From NCBI RefSeq assembly GCF_003070865.1, contig NZ_CP026948.1, forward strand, positions 2,293,925 to 2,357,924: 64,000 bases of DNA, read 5' to 3'. The translations under genes were made by a program, and so were the position numbers. The stretch comes from Corynebacterium liangguodongii (GTDB taxonomy: Bacteria; Actinomycetota; Actinomycetes; Mycobacteriales; Mycobacteriaceae). Each line of letters starts with the position of its first letter. Within the stretch, counting starts at the first letter, position 1. The notes beneath the pieces are model-generated. The model saw only the letters and a list, made by a program, of their open reading frames with translations. It ran no database searches and was not told where the DNA came from. Positions 35,254-44,397 of this stretch are shown here, piece by piece.

Positions 35254-35682
35254 ATGAACGTGGTTTTCGGCATTGTCTTCGGCGCCCTCGCGCTCGTCTT
35301 GTTCGTGATCGGGGCGCTGGCCACGGCGGGCCGGCTCCCAGGCAACCCGGTGATCGGGCTGCGCGTGGCGGCCGTGCGCAAGAGCGAGGAGATCTGGGTC
35401 AAGGCCCACAAGGTCGCCGGGCCCTTCGTCCTCTTCGCCGCCGTTGCGCTGACCTTCGGCGCCGCATTCGCGTTCATTGCGCAGGGGTGGCTGTGGGTCG
35501 CGCCCATCATCACCGCCGTGCTCGCCGTGGTCGCCCTCTCCTTCGCGGGCAACGCCGGGGCGCGCGTCGCATCGCTTCTCGACGCCCCTTCAGACACCCC
35601 CGATAGCACCAACGCCCAGCCCACCCCCCAGGTAGACCTCGACGCTTTGCGCGGCGCGGCGCGCAAGGCCGACGGGCGCTAG
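35254..35682 (+). CDS. SdpI family membrane protein
   Basis: A 142-residue protein with three helices and the SdpI-like segment GRLPGNPVIGLRVAAVRKSEEIWVKAHKVAGP (shown in part), typical of the immunity-protein family named after Bacillus SdpI. The C-terminal 35 residues are soluble. No toxin gene adjoins it. The next feature is the trp promoter, 47 bp downstream. Confidence 0.75.
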   Translation: MNVVFGIVFGALALVLFVIGALATAGRLPGNPVIGLRVAAVRKSEEIWVKAHKVAGPFVLFAAVALTFGAAFAFIAQGWLWVAPIITAVLAVVALSFAGNAGARVASLLDAPSDTPDSTNAQPTPQVDLDALRGAARKADGR

Positions 35683-35729
35683 CGTCCCCGCGCCCCCGGG
35701 GTGGCGCGGCAATCACCAGGGCGAAGCGC

Positions 35730-35758
35730 TTGCACCGTCCCACGTCGCGAACTAGAAT
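35730..35758 (+). promoter_or_regulatory. Promoter of the trp operon
   Basis: TTGCAC (35730-35735) and TAGAAT (35753-35758) are 17 bp apart, the closest match to the sigma-A consensus seen here. Transcription should start at about 35765-35767, on the leader-peptide GTG, so the leader is probably translated without a 5' untranslated region. Confidence 0.75.
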
Positions 35759-35766
35759 TCCACATT

Positions 35767-35811
35767 GTGACTTCAACGACCTCCCGCACCCAGTGGTGGT
35801 GGCGCGCATAA
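35767..35811 (+). CDS. trpL: trp operon leader peptide
   Basis: A 14-codon leader (MTSTTSRTQWWWRA, GTG start, TAA stop) with three consecutive Trp codons. Stalling here when Trp-tRNA is scarce controls the attenuator downstream. A WWWRA ending is like the leader of C. glutamicum trp. It is too short to be found by ORF length and is supported by its position between promoter, hairpin and trpE. Confidence 0.9.
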   Translation: MTSTTSRTQWWWRA

Positions 35812-35842
35812 GCGGCGTGCCACTCGCGTTGAAGCAACTTAC

Positions 35843-35877
35843 GGCCCGCCGGCTTGGAAACCCAAGCGCCGCGGGCC
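35843..35877 (+). terminator. trp attenuator hairpin
   Basis: GGCCCGCCGGCTTGG (35843-35857) pairs with CCAAGCGCCGCGGGCC (35862-35877) with small internal mismatches and a four-base loop. It is followed by TTACGCTCT, a weak U-tract. The segment between trpL and the hairpin (35812-35842) would supply the competing antiterminator; I can point to it but not fold it exactly. Confidence 0.75.
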
Positions 35878-35929
35878 TTACGCTCTAAGTACCCTCGGTG
35901 CTCAAGAACTACAGACCAAGGAAGAACTG

Positions 35930-37513
35930 ATGAGCAACCCCCCACACCCGGACGACGCTCAGCACGCGCCGCGGGTACGACGCGTGGGCGTGAGGTACCA
36001 CGCTAACGCCTCGAGCCTGTTTTCTCACCTCGGCGGCACGGAGTCGACGGACGCGGTGCTTTTAGAATCCGCCGACATCACCACGAAGTCTGGGTTGAAA
36101 TCGGTGGCGGTGCTGCGGGCGTCGCTACGCGTAACGTGCAATGGCCCCCGCGTGGTCGCGCAGCCGCTGAGCGCCTCGGGCGAGGTGCTCGCGCGGCGGC
36201 TGCGCAGCCAGCTCGCCGATTACCTCGTCGGCGATGATGTCTACGAGTTCCCCGCCTCCAAGGCGGTCGACGAGCGCGAGCGCCTCACTGCCGCCTCCAG
36301 CGTCGAGGTGCTCCGCGCCCTGACCACCCGCGCGGGCTACCGCGAGGGCGATTTCCCCTTCCTCGCCGGCGGAATCGCGTTTGATTACCTCGCCACCTTC
36401 GAAGAGCTGCCCGCAGTCGGCGAATCCACCAACACGTACCCGGATTACCAGTTCGTGCTGGCAGAGACCCTGCTGAACATCGACCACCGCTCGCGCGAGG
36501 CCTACGTCGCCGGGATCACCTTCGACGGCACCGAACCTGCGCTCGATGAGCTCGCTAAAGACATCGACACCGCTGACACCGCCGACACCGCCGCCAATGA
36601 GCCAGCGAAGGCCGAGCCGCAGGCCACGCTGCGGGTCACGGCCGACATCCCCGACGAGCAGTTCCGCGCGGACGTGAACAAGCTCAAGGCCGACATCGAC
36701 AACGGAGATATCTACCAGGTTGTTCCCGCCCGCACCTTCACCGCGCCGTGCCCGGACGCGTTTGCGGCCTACCAGCGCCTGCGCGGGATTAACCCCTCGC
36801 CGTACATGTTCTACGTCCGCGGGCTCGCCCGCACCGGCGAGCCTTTCGAGCTCTTCGGGGCCTCGCCGGAGTCAAACCTGAAGTTCAGCGCGGAGAGCCG
36901 GCAGCTGGAGCTCTACCCCATCGCGGGCACGCGCCCGCGCGGGCTCGCCCCCGACGGCAGCGTGGACCACGAGCTCGATACCCGCATGGAGCTGCAGCTG
37001 CGTACCGACGCCAAAGAGATCGCCGAGCACACCATGCTCGTGGACCTCGCGCGCAACGACCTCGCCCGGGTCGCGGTGCCCCGCACCCGCCGCGTCGCGG
37101 AGCTGCTCCAGGTTGACCGGTATTCTCGCGTCATGCACCTCGTATCCCGGGTCACCGCGACCCTCGACGCGGGCCTCGACGCGCTCGATGCCTACCGGGC
37201 CTGCATGAACATGGGAACGCTGACCGGCGCGCCGAAGCTCCGTGCGACCGAGCTCATCCGCGAGCTCGAGGGCACACGGCGCGGCAGCTACGGCGGGGCC
37301 GTGGGCTACCTCTCTGGCAGCGGCGACATGGACACCTGCATTGTCATCCGCAGCGCCTACGTCACCGGCGGCGTCGCCTCCGTCCAGGCGGGCGCCGGTG
37401 TCGTGCGCGACTCCAACCCGCAGTCGGAAGCGGACGAGACGCTGCACAAGGCCTACGCGGTGCTCGACGCCATCGCGGGCGCCGCCGGGGCCGAGCTGGA
37501 GGTGGCGAAGTGA
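35930..37513 (+). CDS. trpE: Anthranilate synthase component I
   Basis: TrpE makes anthranilate from chorismate with ammonia delivered by TrpG. The 527-residue protein has the LLES feedback element (VLLESADITTKSGLKS) that binds tryptophan, and the chorismate-binding core (GASPESNLKF, PIAGTRPRG, LVDLARNDLARV, GAPKLRATELI). A short acidic insert with DTADTADTAANEPAKAE lies near residue 205-222, between domains. The start ATG has ribosome site ggaag. trpG overlaps its stop. Confidence 0.96.
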   Translation: MSNPPHPDDAQHAPRVRRVGVRYHANASSLFSHLGGTESTDAVLLESADITTKSGLKSVAVLRASLRVTCNGPRVVAQPLSASGEVLARRLRSQLADYLVGDDVYEFPASKAVDERERLTAASSVEVLRALTTRAGYREGDFPFLAGGIAFDYLATFEELPAVGESTNTYPDYQFVLAETLLNIDHRSREAYVAGITFDGTEPALDELAKDIDTADTADTAANEPAKAEPQATLRVTADIPDEQFRADVNKLKADIDNGDIYQVVPARTFTAPCPDAFAAYQRLRGINPSPYMFYVRGLARTGEPFELFGASPESNLKFSAESRQLELYPIAGTRPRGLAPDGSVDHELDTRMELQLRTDAKEIAEHTMLVDLARNDLARVAVPRTRRVAELLQVDRYSRVMHLVSRVTATLDAGLDALDAYRACMNMGTLTGAPKLRATELIRELEGTRRGSYGGAVGYLSGSGDMDTCIVIRSAYVTGGVASVQAGAGVVRDSNPQSEADETLHKAYAVLDAIAGAAGAELEVAK

Positions 37514-38124
37514 GCGGGATCGTGCTGCTGGACAACCAGGACTCCTTCGTCTACAACCTTGTCGACGCCTTGAGCGCCTTCGACGCGACCGTCTACCGCA
37601 ACACCGTGCCGGCAGCCACTGTCCTCGCCGCCGATCCCGAGCTCATCGTGCTCTCGCCCGGACCCGGCTACCCCGCCGACGCCGGCTGCATGATGGAGCT
37701 CATCGCACAGGCGCAGGGCCGGGTGCCGATTCTCGGGATCTGCCTCGGCTACCAGGCCCTCGTCGAGCACTTTGGGGGGCGCGTGGAGCCGTGCGGGCCG
37801 GTCCATGGGGCGTCGATTGGCATGCAGCTCACCAGCGCCGGGCTTGCCAGCGGCCTGTTTGACGGCCTGACCACGGACGATACCCCGGGACACGCCGGGC
37901 GCGACGTCCCGGTCGCGCGCTACCACTCGCTCGGCACCGTCGAGCTACCGGCCGGGCTCCACGCTCTCGCGCGCACCTCGGCGCGCATCGGAGATGTCGT
38001 CATGGCGGCGCGTTCCGACGACGGGATGTCCATCGGACTGCAGTTCCACCCCGAATCTATCCTCACCCCCGGCGGGCCGCTCATCATCGAGCGATGCGTC
38101 GAGAATCTCATGAAAGGACGCTGA
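37510..38124 (+). CDS. trpG: Anthranilate synthase component II (glutamine amidotransferase)
   Basis: TrpG hydrolyses glutamine and supplies ammonia to TrpE. The 204-residue class I amidotransferase has the oxyanion strand LSPGPGYPADAG, nucleophile Cys in ILGICLGYQAL and the His-Glu pair in LQFHPESILT. The GTG start overlaps the trpE stop by 4 bp, indicating coupled translation and equal synthesis. Confidence 0.95.
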   Translation: MSGIVLLDNQDSFVYNLVDALSAFDATVYRNTVPAATVLAADPELIVLSPGPGYPADAGCMMELIAQAQGRVPILGICLGYQALVEHFGGRVEPCGPVHGASIGMQLTSAGLASGLFDGLTTDDTPGHAGRDVPVARYHSLGTVELPAGLHALARTSARIGDVVMAARSDDGMSIGLQFHPESILTPGGPLIIERCVENLMKGR

Positions 38125-38126
38125 TA

Positions 38127-39152
38127 ATGGCAAGCGATCACTCGCTGGAGATCTTGCGCAGGTTCTTGGACAACCGCGCCCCAAGCCTAGAGGAGGCGAC
38201 CGAGGCGTTTACCCCGCTGACGGTCGGTGACTACGACGATGTGCACATCGCGGCGCTGCTTGCCACGGTGCGCACGCGCGGGGAGACCTTTGCCGACATC
38301 GCGGGCGCGGCGCGCGCGTTCCTCGCCGCAGGGCGGCCGTTCCCGGTGACGGGGGAGGGGATCATGGACTCAGCCGGCACCGGCGGCGACGGCGCGAACA
38401 CGATCAATATCTCGACCGCGGCCTCGCTGACGGCGGCGGCCGGGGGGATCAAGATGATCAAGTGCGGCAACCGCTCGGTATCGTCGAAGTCCGGTTCGGC
38501 CGACGTCCTCGAGGCTCTCGGCATCCCGCTCGACCTCGACCCAGAGCGCGCCGTGCGGCAGTTCGAGGCCTCGAATTTCACCTTCCTTTTCGCGCCGGCC
38601 TACAACCCGGCGATCGCCCACGTGCAGCCCGTGCGCAAGGCGCTCGGGGTGTCTACGCTTTTTAACACGCTCGGACCTCTGCTTTCTCCGGCACGCCCGC
38701 AATTTCAAATAATGGGTATTGCCAATCCCTCGCTTGGGCCAATTATTGCGGAGACCATGAAAGAGCTCGGGCGAAGCCGGGCGCTCGTCGTCCATGGGGC
38801 GGGTACGGACGAGGTGGCCGTCCACGGACCGACCGACGTCTGGGAGCTGCGCGGCGGGGAGATCGCCCACTTCACCGTGACGCCTGGGGACCTCGGGCTG
38901 TCCACCCACTCGCTGTCGGACCTCAGCGGGGGCGACGGGACGGAAAACGCGCGGCTTATGCGGAAAACCTTCGCGGGGGAGGGGCCCGATGCCCACCGCG
39001 ACGCCGTCGCCGCCAACGCCGGCGCGATGTTCTACCTCTACGGCACGGACGAGACCCTGCGCGAGGGCGTGGAGCACGCGCGGGACCTACTGGGATCCCG
39101 CGCGGTCGAGGCGTGGCTCCAGGAGCACGAGAAGGCGGACTACAGTGACTAA
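38127..39152 (+). CDS. trpD: Anthranilate phosphoribosyltransferase
   Basis: TrpD joins anthranilate to PRPP. The 341-residue protein has DSAGTGGDGANTINIST (PRPP loop), KCGNRSVSSKSGSADVLEALG and a C-terminal GAGTDEV. The ATG at 38127 lies 2 bp after the trpG stop and has aaaggac upstream. Its last 8 bp overlap trpC. Confidence 0.95.
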   Translation: MASDHSLEILRRFLDNRAPSLEEATEAFTPLTVGDYDDVHIAALLATVRTRGETFADIAGAARAFLAAGRPFPVTGEGIMDSAGTGGDGANTINISTAASLTAAAGGIKMIKCGNRSVSSKSGSADVLEALGIPLDLDPERAVRQFEASNFTFLFAPAYNPAIAHVQPVRKALGVSTLFNTLGPLLSPARPQFQIMGIANPSLGPIIAETMKELGRSRALVVHGAGTDEVAVHGPTDVWELRGGEIAHFTVTPGDLGLSTHSLSDLSGGDGTENARLMRKTFAGEGPDAHRDAVAANAGAMFYLYGTDETLREGVEHARDLLGSRAVEAWLQEHEKADYSD

Positions 39153-40569
39153 ATTGCCCACCGTTCTCGAGGGGATTGTCCAGGGGCGTATTCGTCACCT
39201 TGACGAAATTCGTCGCCGCATAGCCCACGTGGACCTTGCTTCCCTCCCGCGCTCCGAGCGCTCCCTCTACGACAGCCTCGCCCGCCCCGGGACGCAGTTC
39301 ATCATGGAGTGCAAGTCCGCCTCGCCCTCGCTGGGGACAATCCGCGCGCACTACGAGCCCGGCGACATCGCCGCGGTCTACTCGCGCTACGCCGCGGGCA
39401 TCTCGGTGCTGTGTGAGCCCGACCGCTTCGGGGGAGACTACGACCACCTCGCAACGGTGGCCGCCACCACGCACCTGCCCGTGCTGTGTAAGGACTTCAT
39501 CATCGACGAGGTTCAGGTCTACGCGGCGCGCTACTTCGGCGCCGACGCCATCCTGCTCATGCTGAGCGTGCTTGACGACGCCACCTACGCCCGCCTCTCC
39601 GCCCTCGCAGAGAAGCTGGGGATGGACGTGCTCACCGAGGTTATCGACGAAGACGAGGCCGCGCGCGCTGGCCGCCTCGGGGCCCGGATCTTCGGGGTGA
39701 ACCACCGCAACCTCCACGACCTCAGCATCGACCTCGGGCGGTCCGCGCGGCTCGCGCCGCTCGCACCCGCGGGGGCCCTCGTGGTCTCCGAGTCGGGGAT
39801 CCGTGACGCCGCCACGGTGCGGGCGCTCGCCGGGCACTCCGACGGCTTCCTCGTCGGCTCGCAGCTCACGAGCCAGCCGGACATCGACCTCGCCGCTCGC
39901 GAACTGGTCTACGGGCCCAACAAGGTGTGCGGCCTCACCTCGTGGTCCGCCGCCCAGGCGGCGCGCGCGGCGGGGGCCGTCTACGGCGGTCTCATCTTCG
40001 AAGACGCCTCGCCGCGCAATGTTTCACGTGAAACATCCGTGGACATCATCGCCCACGAGCCCGGGCTGCGCTACGTCGCCGTCTCCCGCCGCACCGCCGG
40101 GTGGGCAGAGCTCGCCAATGACGGGATCCACGCGGTCCAGATCCACGCGCCATACCAGGGCAGCATCGATGCCGAACGAGACCTCGTGCGCTCCGTGCGC
40201 GGCGAGGTGGGGGAGCGGGCCAAGGTCTGGCGCGCGGTGGACATGACGCGCCCGGAGGGCCCCGAGGTTGCCGAGGCGCTGGCGGGGGACGTCGACACGC
40301 TCGTGCTCGACGCGCGCGACGGCGGATCCGGCACCAGCTTCGATTGGTCGCGCGTACCCGACCCCGTGAAGCGAGGCGCGCTTATCGCGGGCGGGATCGG
40401 ACCCGACAACGTCTCCGCGGCGCTGCGCGTGGGGTGCCTCGGCGTCGACCTCAACTCAGGCGTCGAGTACCCGGCCGGCGCGGGGGAATGGGCCGGGCGC
40501 AAAGACGCCGCGGCCGTCCGCCAAACCTTCGACACCATCCGCAACTTCCACCAACCACCTACCGAGTGA
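39145..40569 (+). CDS. trpC: Bifunctional indole-3-glycerol-phosphate synthase / phosphoribosylanthranilate isomerase
   Basis: A TrpCF fusion of 474 residues. The first ~260 form the IGPS barrel (MECKSASPSLG, VLCKDFIIDEVQVYAARYFG, VNHRNLHDL, VSESGI). The last ~210 form the PRAI barrel (KVCGLTS, GGLIFEDASPR, VLDARDGGSGTSFDW, IAGGIGPDNV, DLNSGVE). The fusion covers two consecutive Trp steps and is found in corynebacteria. The GTG start overlaps trpD by 8 bp. A parS site is embedded in the PRAI half (NVSRETS). It could also be named trpCF. Confidence 0.94.
   Translation: MTKLPTVLEGIVQGRIRHLDEIRRRIAHVDLASLPRSERSLYDSLARPGTQFIMECKSASPSLGTIRAHYEPGDIAAVYSRYAAGISVLCEPDRFGGDYDHLATVAATTHLPVLCKDFIIDEVQVYAARYFGADAILLMLSVLDDATYARLSALAEKLGMDVLTEVIDEDEAARAGRLGARIFGVNHRNLHDLSIDLGRSARLAPLAPAGALVVSESGIRDAATVRALAGHSDGFLVGSQLTSQPDIDLAARELVYGPNKVCGLTSWSAAQAARAAGAVYGGLIFEDASPRNVSRETSVDIIAHEPGLRYVAVSRRTAGWAELANDGIHAVQIHAPYQGSIDAERDLVRSVRGEVGERAKVWRAVDMTRPEGPEVAEALAGDVDTLVLDARDGGSGTSFDWSRVPDPVKRGALIAGGIGPDNVSAALRVGCLGVDLNSGVEYPAGAGEWAGRKDAAAVRQTFDTIRNFHQPPTE
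40020..40035. other. parS site inside trpCF
   Basis: TGTTTCACGTGAAACA, a perfect consensus match, is part of the trpCF reading frame and encodes the residues VSRET in a loop after PRN. It therefore serves as protein code and as a ParB target at once. Confidence 0.95.
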
Positions 40570-40575
40570 GGACCA

Positions 40576-41832
40576 ATGACTGAAAGCTTCCACGATGGCG
40601 GCCGCACGCTGCTGCCCGCCTACTACGGCGAATTCGGCGGCCAGTTTGTCGCCGAGTCGCTCCTCCCGGCGCTCGATCAGCTCGAGAAATCCTTCGTCGA
40701 CGCCATGAACGACGAGGCATTCATGGCCGAATACCGCGCGCTGCTGCGCGACTACCTCGGGCGGCCCACGCCGCTGACCGAGTGCCGAAACCTCCCGCTC
40801 GACGGGGCGAACGCGAGGATCTTCCTCAAACGCGAGGACCTTGTTCACGGCGGAGCGCATAAGACCAACCAGGTGATCGGCCAGGCGCTGCTGGCCAAGC
40901 AGATGGGCAAGAAGCGCATCATCGCGGAAACCGGCGCCGGCCAGCACGGCACCGCCACGGCACTCGCCTGCGCCCTGCTCGACCTCGAATGCGTCATCTA
41001 CATGGGCGTGGAGGACATGGAGCGCCAAGAACCCAACGTCTACCGGATGAGGCTCATGGGGGCCGAGGTCGTCGGCGTCAACTCCGGCTCGGGAACTCTC
41101 AAGGACGCGGTCAACGAGGCGCTGCGGGACTGGACGGCGAGCTTCCACGACTCCCACTACCTGCTGGGCACGGCCGCCGGGCCGCACCCCTTCCCGAAGA
41201 TTGTCAAGGAATTCCACCGCGTCATCTCCACCGAGGCGCGCGCGCAGATGTTAGAGCGCACCGGGACGCTGCCGGACGTCGTCGTCGCCTGCGTCGGGGG
41301 CGGATCCAACGCCATCGGGATGTTCGCCGATTTCATCGACGACGAGGGCGTCGAACTCATCGGCTGCGAACCCGGCGGCGAGGGCTACGGGGTCGGGCGG
41401 CACGGCGCGGCCATCGCCGCCGGCACCGTCGGCATCCTCCACGGCACCCGTTCCTACCTCATGCGAAACGGAGACGGCCAGGTCGAGGAATCCTACTCCA
41501 TCTCCGCCGGGCTGGACTACCCGGCCGTCGGCCCGGAGCACGCCTACCTGGCCAAGACGGGCAGGGCCACCTACGTCCCGGTTCCCGACGGCGATGCGCT
41601 GCGAGCCTTCCAGCTTTTGAGCAAGTACGAGGGAATCATCCCGGCGCTCGAGTCCTCCCACGCACTGGCCTATGCGATCACGCGCGCTGCGGACGCGCCC
41701 CGGGACGGGGAGCCGCTCACCATCCTCGTCTCCCTCTCCGGGCGCGGCGACAAGGACGTCGCTCACGTGCGGCGCACCCTCGAGGAGCACCCGGAATTCG
41801 TCATCACCAAAGAAACGGAGCACAACCGATGA
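40576..41832 (+). CDS. trpB: Tryptophan synthase beta chain
   Basis: TrpB condenses indole with serine by PLP chemistry. The 418-residue protein has the PLP lysine in [17 protein letters not shown], the phosphate loop [24 protein letters not shown] and a C-terminal SGRGDKDV. Length and motifs match canonical TrpB1. Starts 6 bp after trpCF; its stop overlaps the trpA start. Confidence 0.97.
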   Translation: MTESFHDGGRTLLPAYYGEFGGQFVAESLLPALDQLEKSFVDAMNDEAFMAEYRALLRDYLGRPTPLTECRNLPLDGANARIFLKREDLVHGGAHKTNQVIGQALLAKQMGKKRIIAETGAGQHGTATALACALLDLECVIYMGVEDMERQEPNVYRMRLMGAEVVGVNSGSGTLKDAVNEALRDWTASFHDSHYLLGTAAGPHPFPKIVKEFHRVISTEARAQMLERTGTLPDVVVACVGGGSNAIGMFADFIDDEGVELIGCEPGGEGYGVGRHGAAIAAGTVGILHGTRSYLMRNGDGQVEESYSISAGLDYPAVGPEHAYLAKTGRATYVPVPDGDALRAFQLLSKYEGIIPALESSHALAYAITRAADAPRDGEPLTILVSLSGRGDKDVAHVRRTLEEHPEFVITKETEHNR

Positions 41833-42671
41833 GCCGCTACACTGCAACCTTCGAGGCCCTCAAGGAGCGGGGGGAGGGTGCGTTCGTCCCCTTCATCATG
41901 CTCGCTGACCCGAGCACGGAGGAATCGATCGAGATCATCGCCGCCGTCGTCGAGGCCGGCGCGGATGCCCTCGAGCTCGGTGTGCCGTTTTCCGACCCCG
42001 TCGCCGACGGGCCCGCGATCCAAAAGGCCCACGTGCGTGCCCTCGACGGGGGATCAACCGTGGCAAAGTGCCTCGAGATCGTCCGCGAGATCCGTTCCCG
42101 CTACCCGGACCTGCCGATCGGGATGCTCATCTACGCCAACGTCGCCTTCGTGCGCGGCGTCGAGAGCTTCTACCGCGAGTTCGCGGACGCCGGGGCGGAT
42201 AGCATCTTGCTTCCTGACGTCCCCGTGCGCGAGGGCCGTCCCTTCGAGGCCGCCGCCGAGGCGGCCGGGATCGATCCGATCTACATCGCGCCGGCGAAGG
42301 CGCACCCGCGCGTGCTCGAAGGCGTGGCCGCGCACTCGAAGGGATACATCTACGCCATTTCCCGCGACGGCGTGACCGGCACCGAGCGCGAATCCTCGGT
42401 CGAAGGGCTGCGGGACGTGGTCACGAACGTGCAGTCCTACGGCGGGGCGCCGGTGCTGCTGGGCTTCGGCATCTCCACGCCTGAGCACGTGCGCGACGCC
42501 ATCGCGGCGGGAGCGGCAGGCGCCATCTCCGGCTCCGCGATCACGCGGATTATCGACTCCCACGTCGTCGGCGAGCATCCGCACCCCGGCCGGGTGCGCG
42601 ACATGGCATCCCTCACAGAGGAGCTCGCCTCCTTCGTCTCGGCGATGAAGCGGGCTACGATCAAGCCATGA
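41829..42671 (+). CDS. trpA: Tryptophan synthase alpha chain
   Basis: TrpA cleaves indole-3-glycerol phosphate to indole, channelled to TrpB. The 280-residue barrel has catalytic Glu in [16 protein letters not shown] position, [18 protein letters not shown] (catalytic Asp) and [10 protein letters not shown] near the phosphate site. The ATG overlaps the trpB stop (ATGA). The next gene's ATG in turn overlaps the trpA stop, so the operon extends beyond trpA. Confidence 0.96.
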   Translation: MSRYTATFEALKERGEGAFVPFIMLADPSTEESIEIIAAVVEAGADALELGVPFSDPVADGPAIQKAHVRALDGGSTVAKCLEIVREIRSRYPDLPIGMLIYANVAFVRGVESFYREFADAGADSILLPDVPVREGRPFEAAAEAAGIDPIYIAPAKAHPRVLEGVAAHSKGYIYAISRDGVTGTERESSVEGLRDVVTNVQSYGGAPVLLGFGISTPEHVRDAIAAGAAGAISGSAITRIIDSHVVGEHPHPGRVRDMASLTEELASFVSAMKRATIKP

Positions 42672-43042
42672 CCTGTTCTCGACGCCTCTTCCTCCTCGGC
42701 ACCGCCACCACCTTCGCAGGCGCGTTTCTCGCCGCGTGCGGCCAGGAACCGACCGGCGACATCGCGAAAACCGCCGTCCCGGTGGGCGGCTCGGTGATCC
42801 TGGATAAGTTCATCATCGCCCAGCCCAGCGAAGGACACTACGTCGCCTACTCCGCGACCTGCCCCCACCAGTTCCAAAAGATCACGGTGGCCCAGGGGGA
42901 CACCGTTCGCTGCACCGCGCACGGCTCGACGTTCAACATCGCCGACGGCTCCGTGGTCTCCGGCCCGGCGATCAACGGGCTGCGCAAGGTCGACCTTGAG
43001 GATCAAGGCGACCGCCTCGCCGCGAGCGACCCACAGGCTTAA
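42668..43042 (+). CDS. Exported Rieske [2Fe-2S] lipoprotein, trp operon's last gene
   Basis: A 124-residue protein with a twin-arginine start ([10 protein letters not shown]), a lipobox (FLAAC, Cys24) and a compact Rieske domain. Its cluster ligands are Cys65 and His67 (CPH), and Cys82 and His85 (CTAHG). It should be a membrane-anchored iron-sulfur electron carrier exported folded by Tat. Its start overlaps the trpA stop by 4 bp, so it is cotranscribed and coupled. A role with the trp pathway is not evident; its electron partner is unknown. Confidence 0.88.
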   Translation: MTCSRRLFLLGTATTFAGAFLAACGQEPTGDIAKTAVPVGGSVILDKFIIAQPSEGHYVAYSATCPHQFQKITVAQGDTVRCTAHGSTFNIADGSVVSGPAINGLRKVDLEDQGDRLAASDPQA

Positions 43043-43078
43043 CCCCACGGGGCGGGCCAGGATTCGTAGACTTGGCCC

Positions 43079-44047
43079 ATGTTCTCTTTTGCCAAGGACC
43101 CGCTCATCCAGGGGATCGTTGCCGCCGCCGTGCTCGCGATCCTCCTCCCGGCCCGTGGGGGATGTGCAGAGGCAATCGGCCTTGCCACCACGCTCGGCAT
43201 CGCACTGCTTTTCTTCCTCTACGGCGCGCGCTTATCCACACAGGAGGCGCTGCGTGGCCTGCAGAACTGGCGCCTCCAGCTCCTCATCCTCGCCTTCACC
43301 TTCATCGCCTACCCGCTCATCGGTGCCGCGCTGCGCCCCACGACCGCGCTGATTGGAACTGAGCTCTACCACGGCATCCTCTACGCCCTCCTCGTGCCCT
43401 CGACGGTCCAATCCTGCGTCGCTCTCACCGGAGTGGCCCGAGGCAACGTCGCCGGCGCGATCGTCGCGGCGAGCGTCTCTTCGATCGTCGGCGTCGTTGC
43501 CACCCCCGCCCTCGTCATGCTCCTCATGGGGCAGGGGGAGGGCATTCGTATCGACGCCTCCGTGTTCGGCAGCGTCGCCCTCCAGCTCCTCCTGCCCTTC
43601 GCCCTGGGGCAACTCGCGCGCAACATCGCCCCCCGGGTAGGCGACATGGCAGGCAGGAAGGGCACGAAGCTGGTAGACCGTATCTCCATCTGGTTGGTCG
43701 TCTACGCCGCGTTTTCCAAGGGCATGGTCGCAGGGGTGTGGTCGCAGGTGGCAGTCTGGGAGATAGGCTTCCTCATCGCCCTGACGGTGTTCCTGGTCGC
43801 GGCCATGCTGTGGATGACTCGGGCCGTACCACGCGCCCTGGGGTTCGGCTACGGCGACCAGGTCGCCGTGCAGATGTGCGGGACCCAGAAATCCCTCGCC
43901 GCCGGGCTACCCATGGCATCGGTGATCTTCGGCGGGGCAACGCTGGGAATCCTCATTGTGCCGCTCATGATCTACCACATGGCCCAGCTCATCATTTGCT
44001 CTGGGCTCGCCGCGCGCTACGCGCAGCGCGCCGAGCCGGAATCCTAA
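43079..44047 (+). CDS. Bile acid:sodium symporter family transporter
   Basis: A 322-residue BASS-family protein with about nine helices, containing LFFLYGARLSTQEALRGL, VPSTVQSCVALTGVARGN, ALPFALGQL-like turns and MCGTQKSLAAGLPMASVIFGG. It belongs to the YfeH/SBF-like branch rather than to eukaryotic bile acid carriers; bacterial substrates (organic anions, pantoate, arsenite) vary. Starts 36 bp after the Rieske gene; the same transcript is possible. Confidence 0.85.
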   Translation: MFSFAKDPLIQGIVAAAVLAILLPARGGCAEAIGLATTLGIALLFFLYGARLSTQEALRGLQNWRLQLLILAFTFIAYPLIGAALRPTTALIGTELYHGILYALLVPSTVQSCVALTGVARGNVAGAIVAASVSSIVGVVATPALVMLLMGQGEGIRIDASVFGSVALQLLLPFALGQLARNIAPRVGDMAGRKGTKLVDRISIWLVVYAAFSKGMVAGVWSQVAVWEIGFLIALTVFLVAAMLWMTRAVPRALGFGYGDQVAVQMCGTQKSLAAGLPMASVIFGGATLGILIVPLMIYHMAQLIICSGLAARYAQRAEPES

Positions 44048-44064
44048 CGCGCACACAAAGGAGA

Positions 44065-44080
44065 CGTTTCACGTGAAACT
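44065..44080. other. parS site at a start codon
   Basis: CGTTTCACGTGAAACT keeps the 14-bp core GTTTCACGTGAAAC (44066-44079). The next gene's GTG start (44073) is the GTG of the palindrome, so ParB bound here would occupy the translation start region of that gene. Confidence 0.9.
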
Positions 44081-44381
44081 CTACATTTACATGCGGTACA
44101 CGGTGCCCGACATCGGCGCGGAGCTCGTCAACATCGCCGAGCTCGAGGAGCTCTCGGCTGATGAGTGCTCCATGGTGCGCATGATCGAGTTGGACCCAAA
44201 AGGAGTCATCACCGGGATCTACGTCGAACACCGGGTGATCGGCCAGGCAAACGAGCCGAGCAAGACCGTCCCGCACCCCGATACCTACCACCGCTACGCC
44301 GGCATCACGGCCCGGCGCATCGCCGCTACTGAGTTTGAGGGGCTGTGGCAGGAGGCGCTGCAGAAGTTCGGGCAGGCCTGA
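44073..44381 (+). CDS. Conserved hypothetical protein
   Basis: A 102-residue soluble protein (MKLYIYMRYTVPDIGAELVN; ECSMVRMIELDPKGVITG; C-terminal FEGLWQEALQKFGQA). It vaguely resembles DUF6881-type proteins, but I would not assign it. The GTG start lies within the parS core; ribosome site aaaggag lies 9 bp upstream. An ATG at 44091 is an alternative. Confidence 0.6.
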   Translation: MKLYIYMRYTVPDIGAELVNIAELEELSADECSMVRMIELDPKGVITGIYVEHRVIGQANEPSKTVPHPDTYHRYAGITARRIAATEFEGLWQEALQKFGQA

Positions 44382-44397
44382 AACGCCCATTAGAGCT

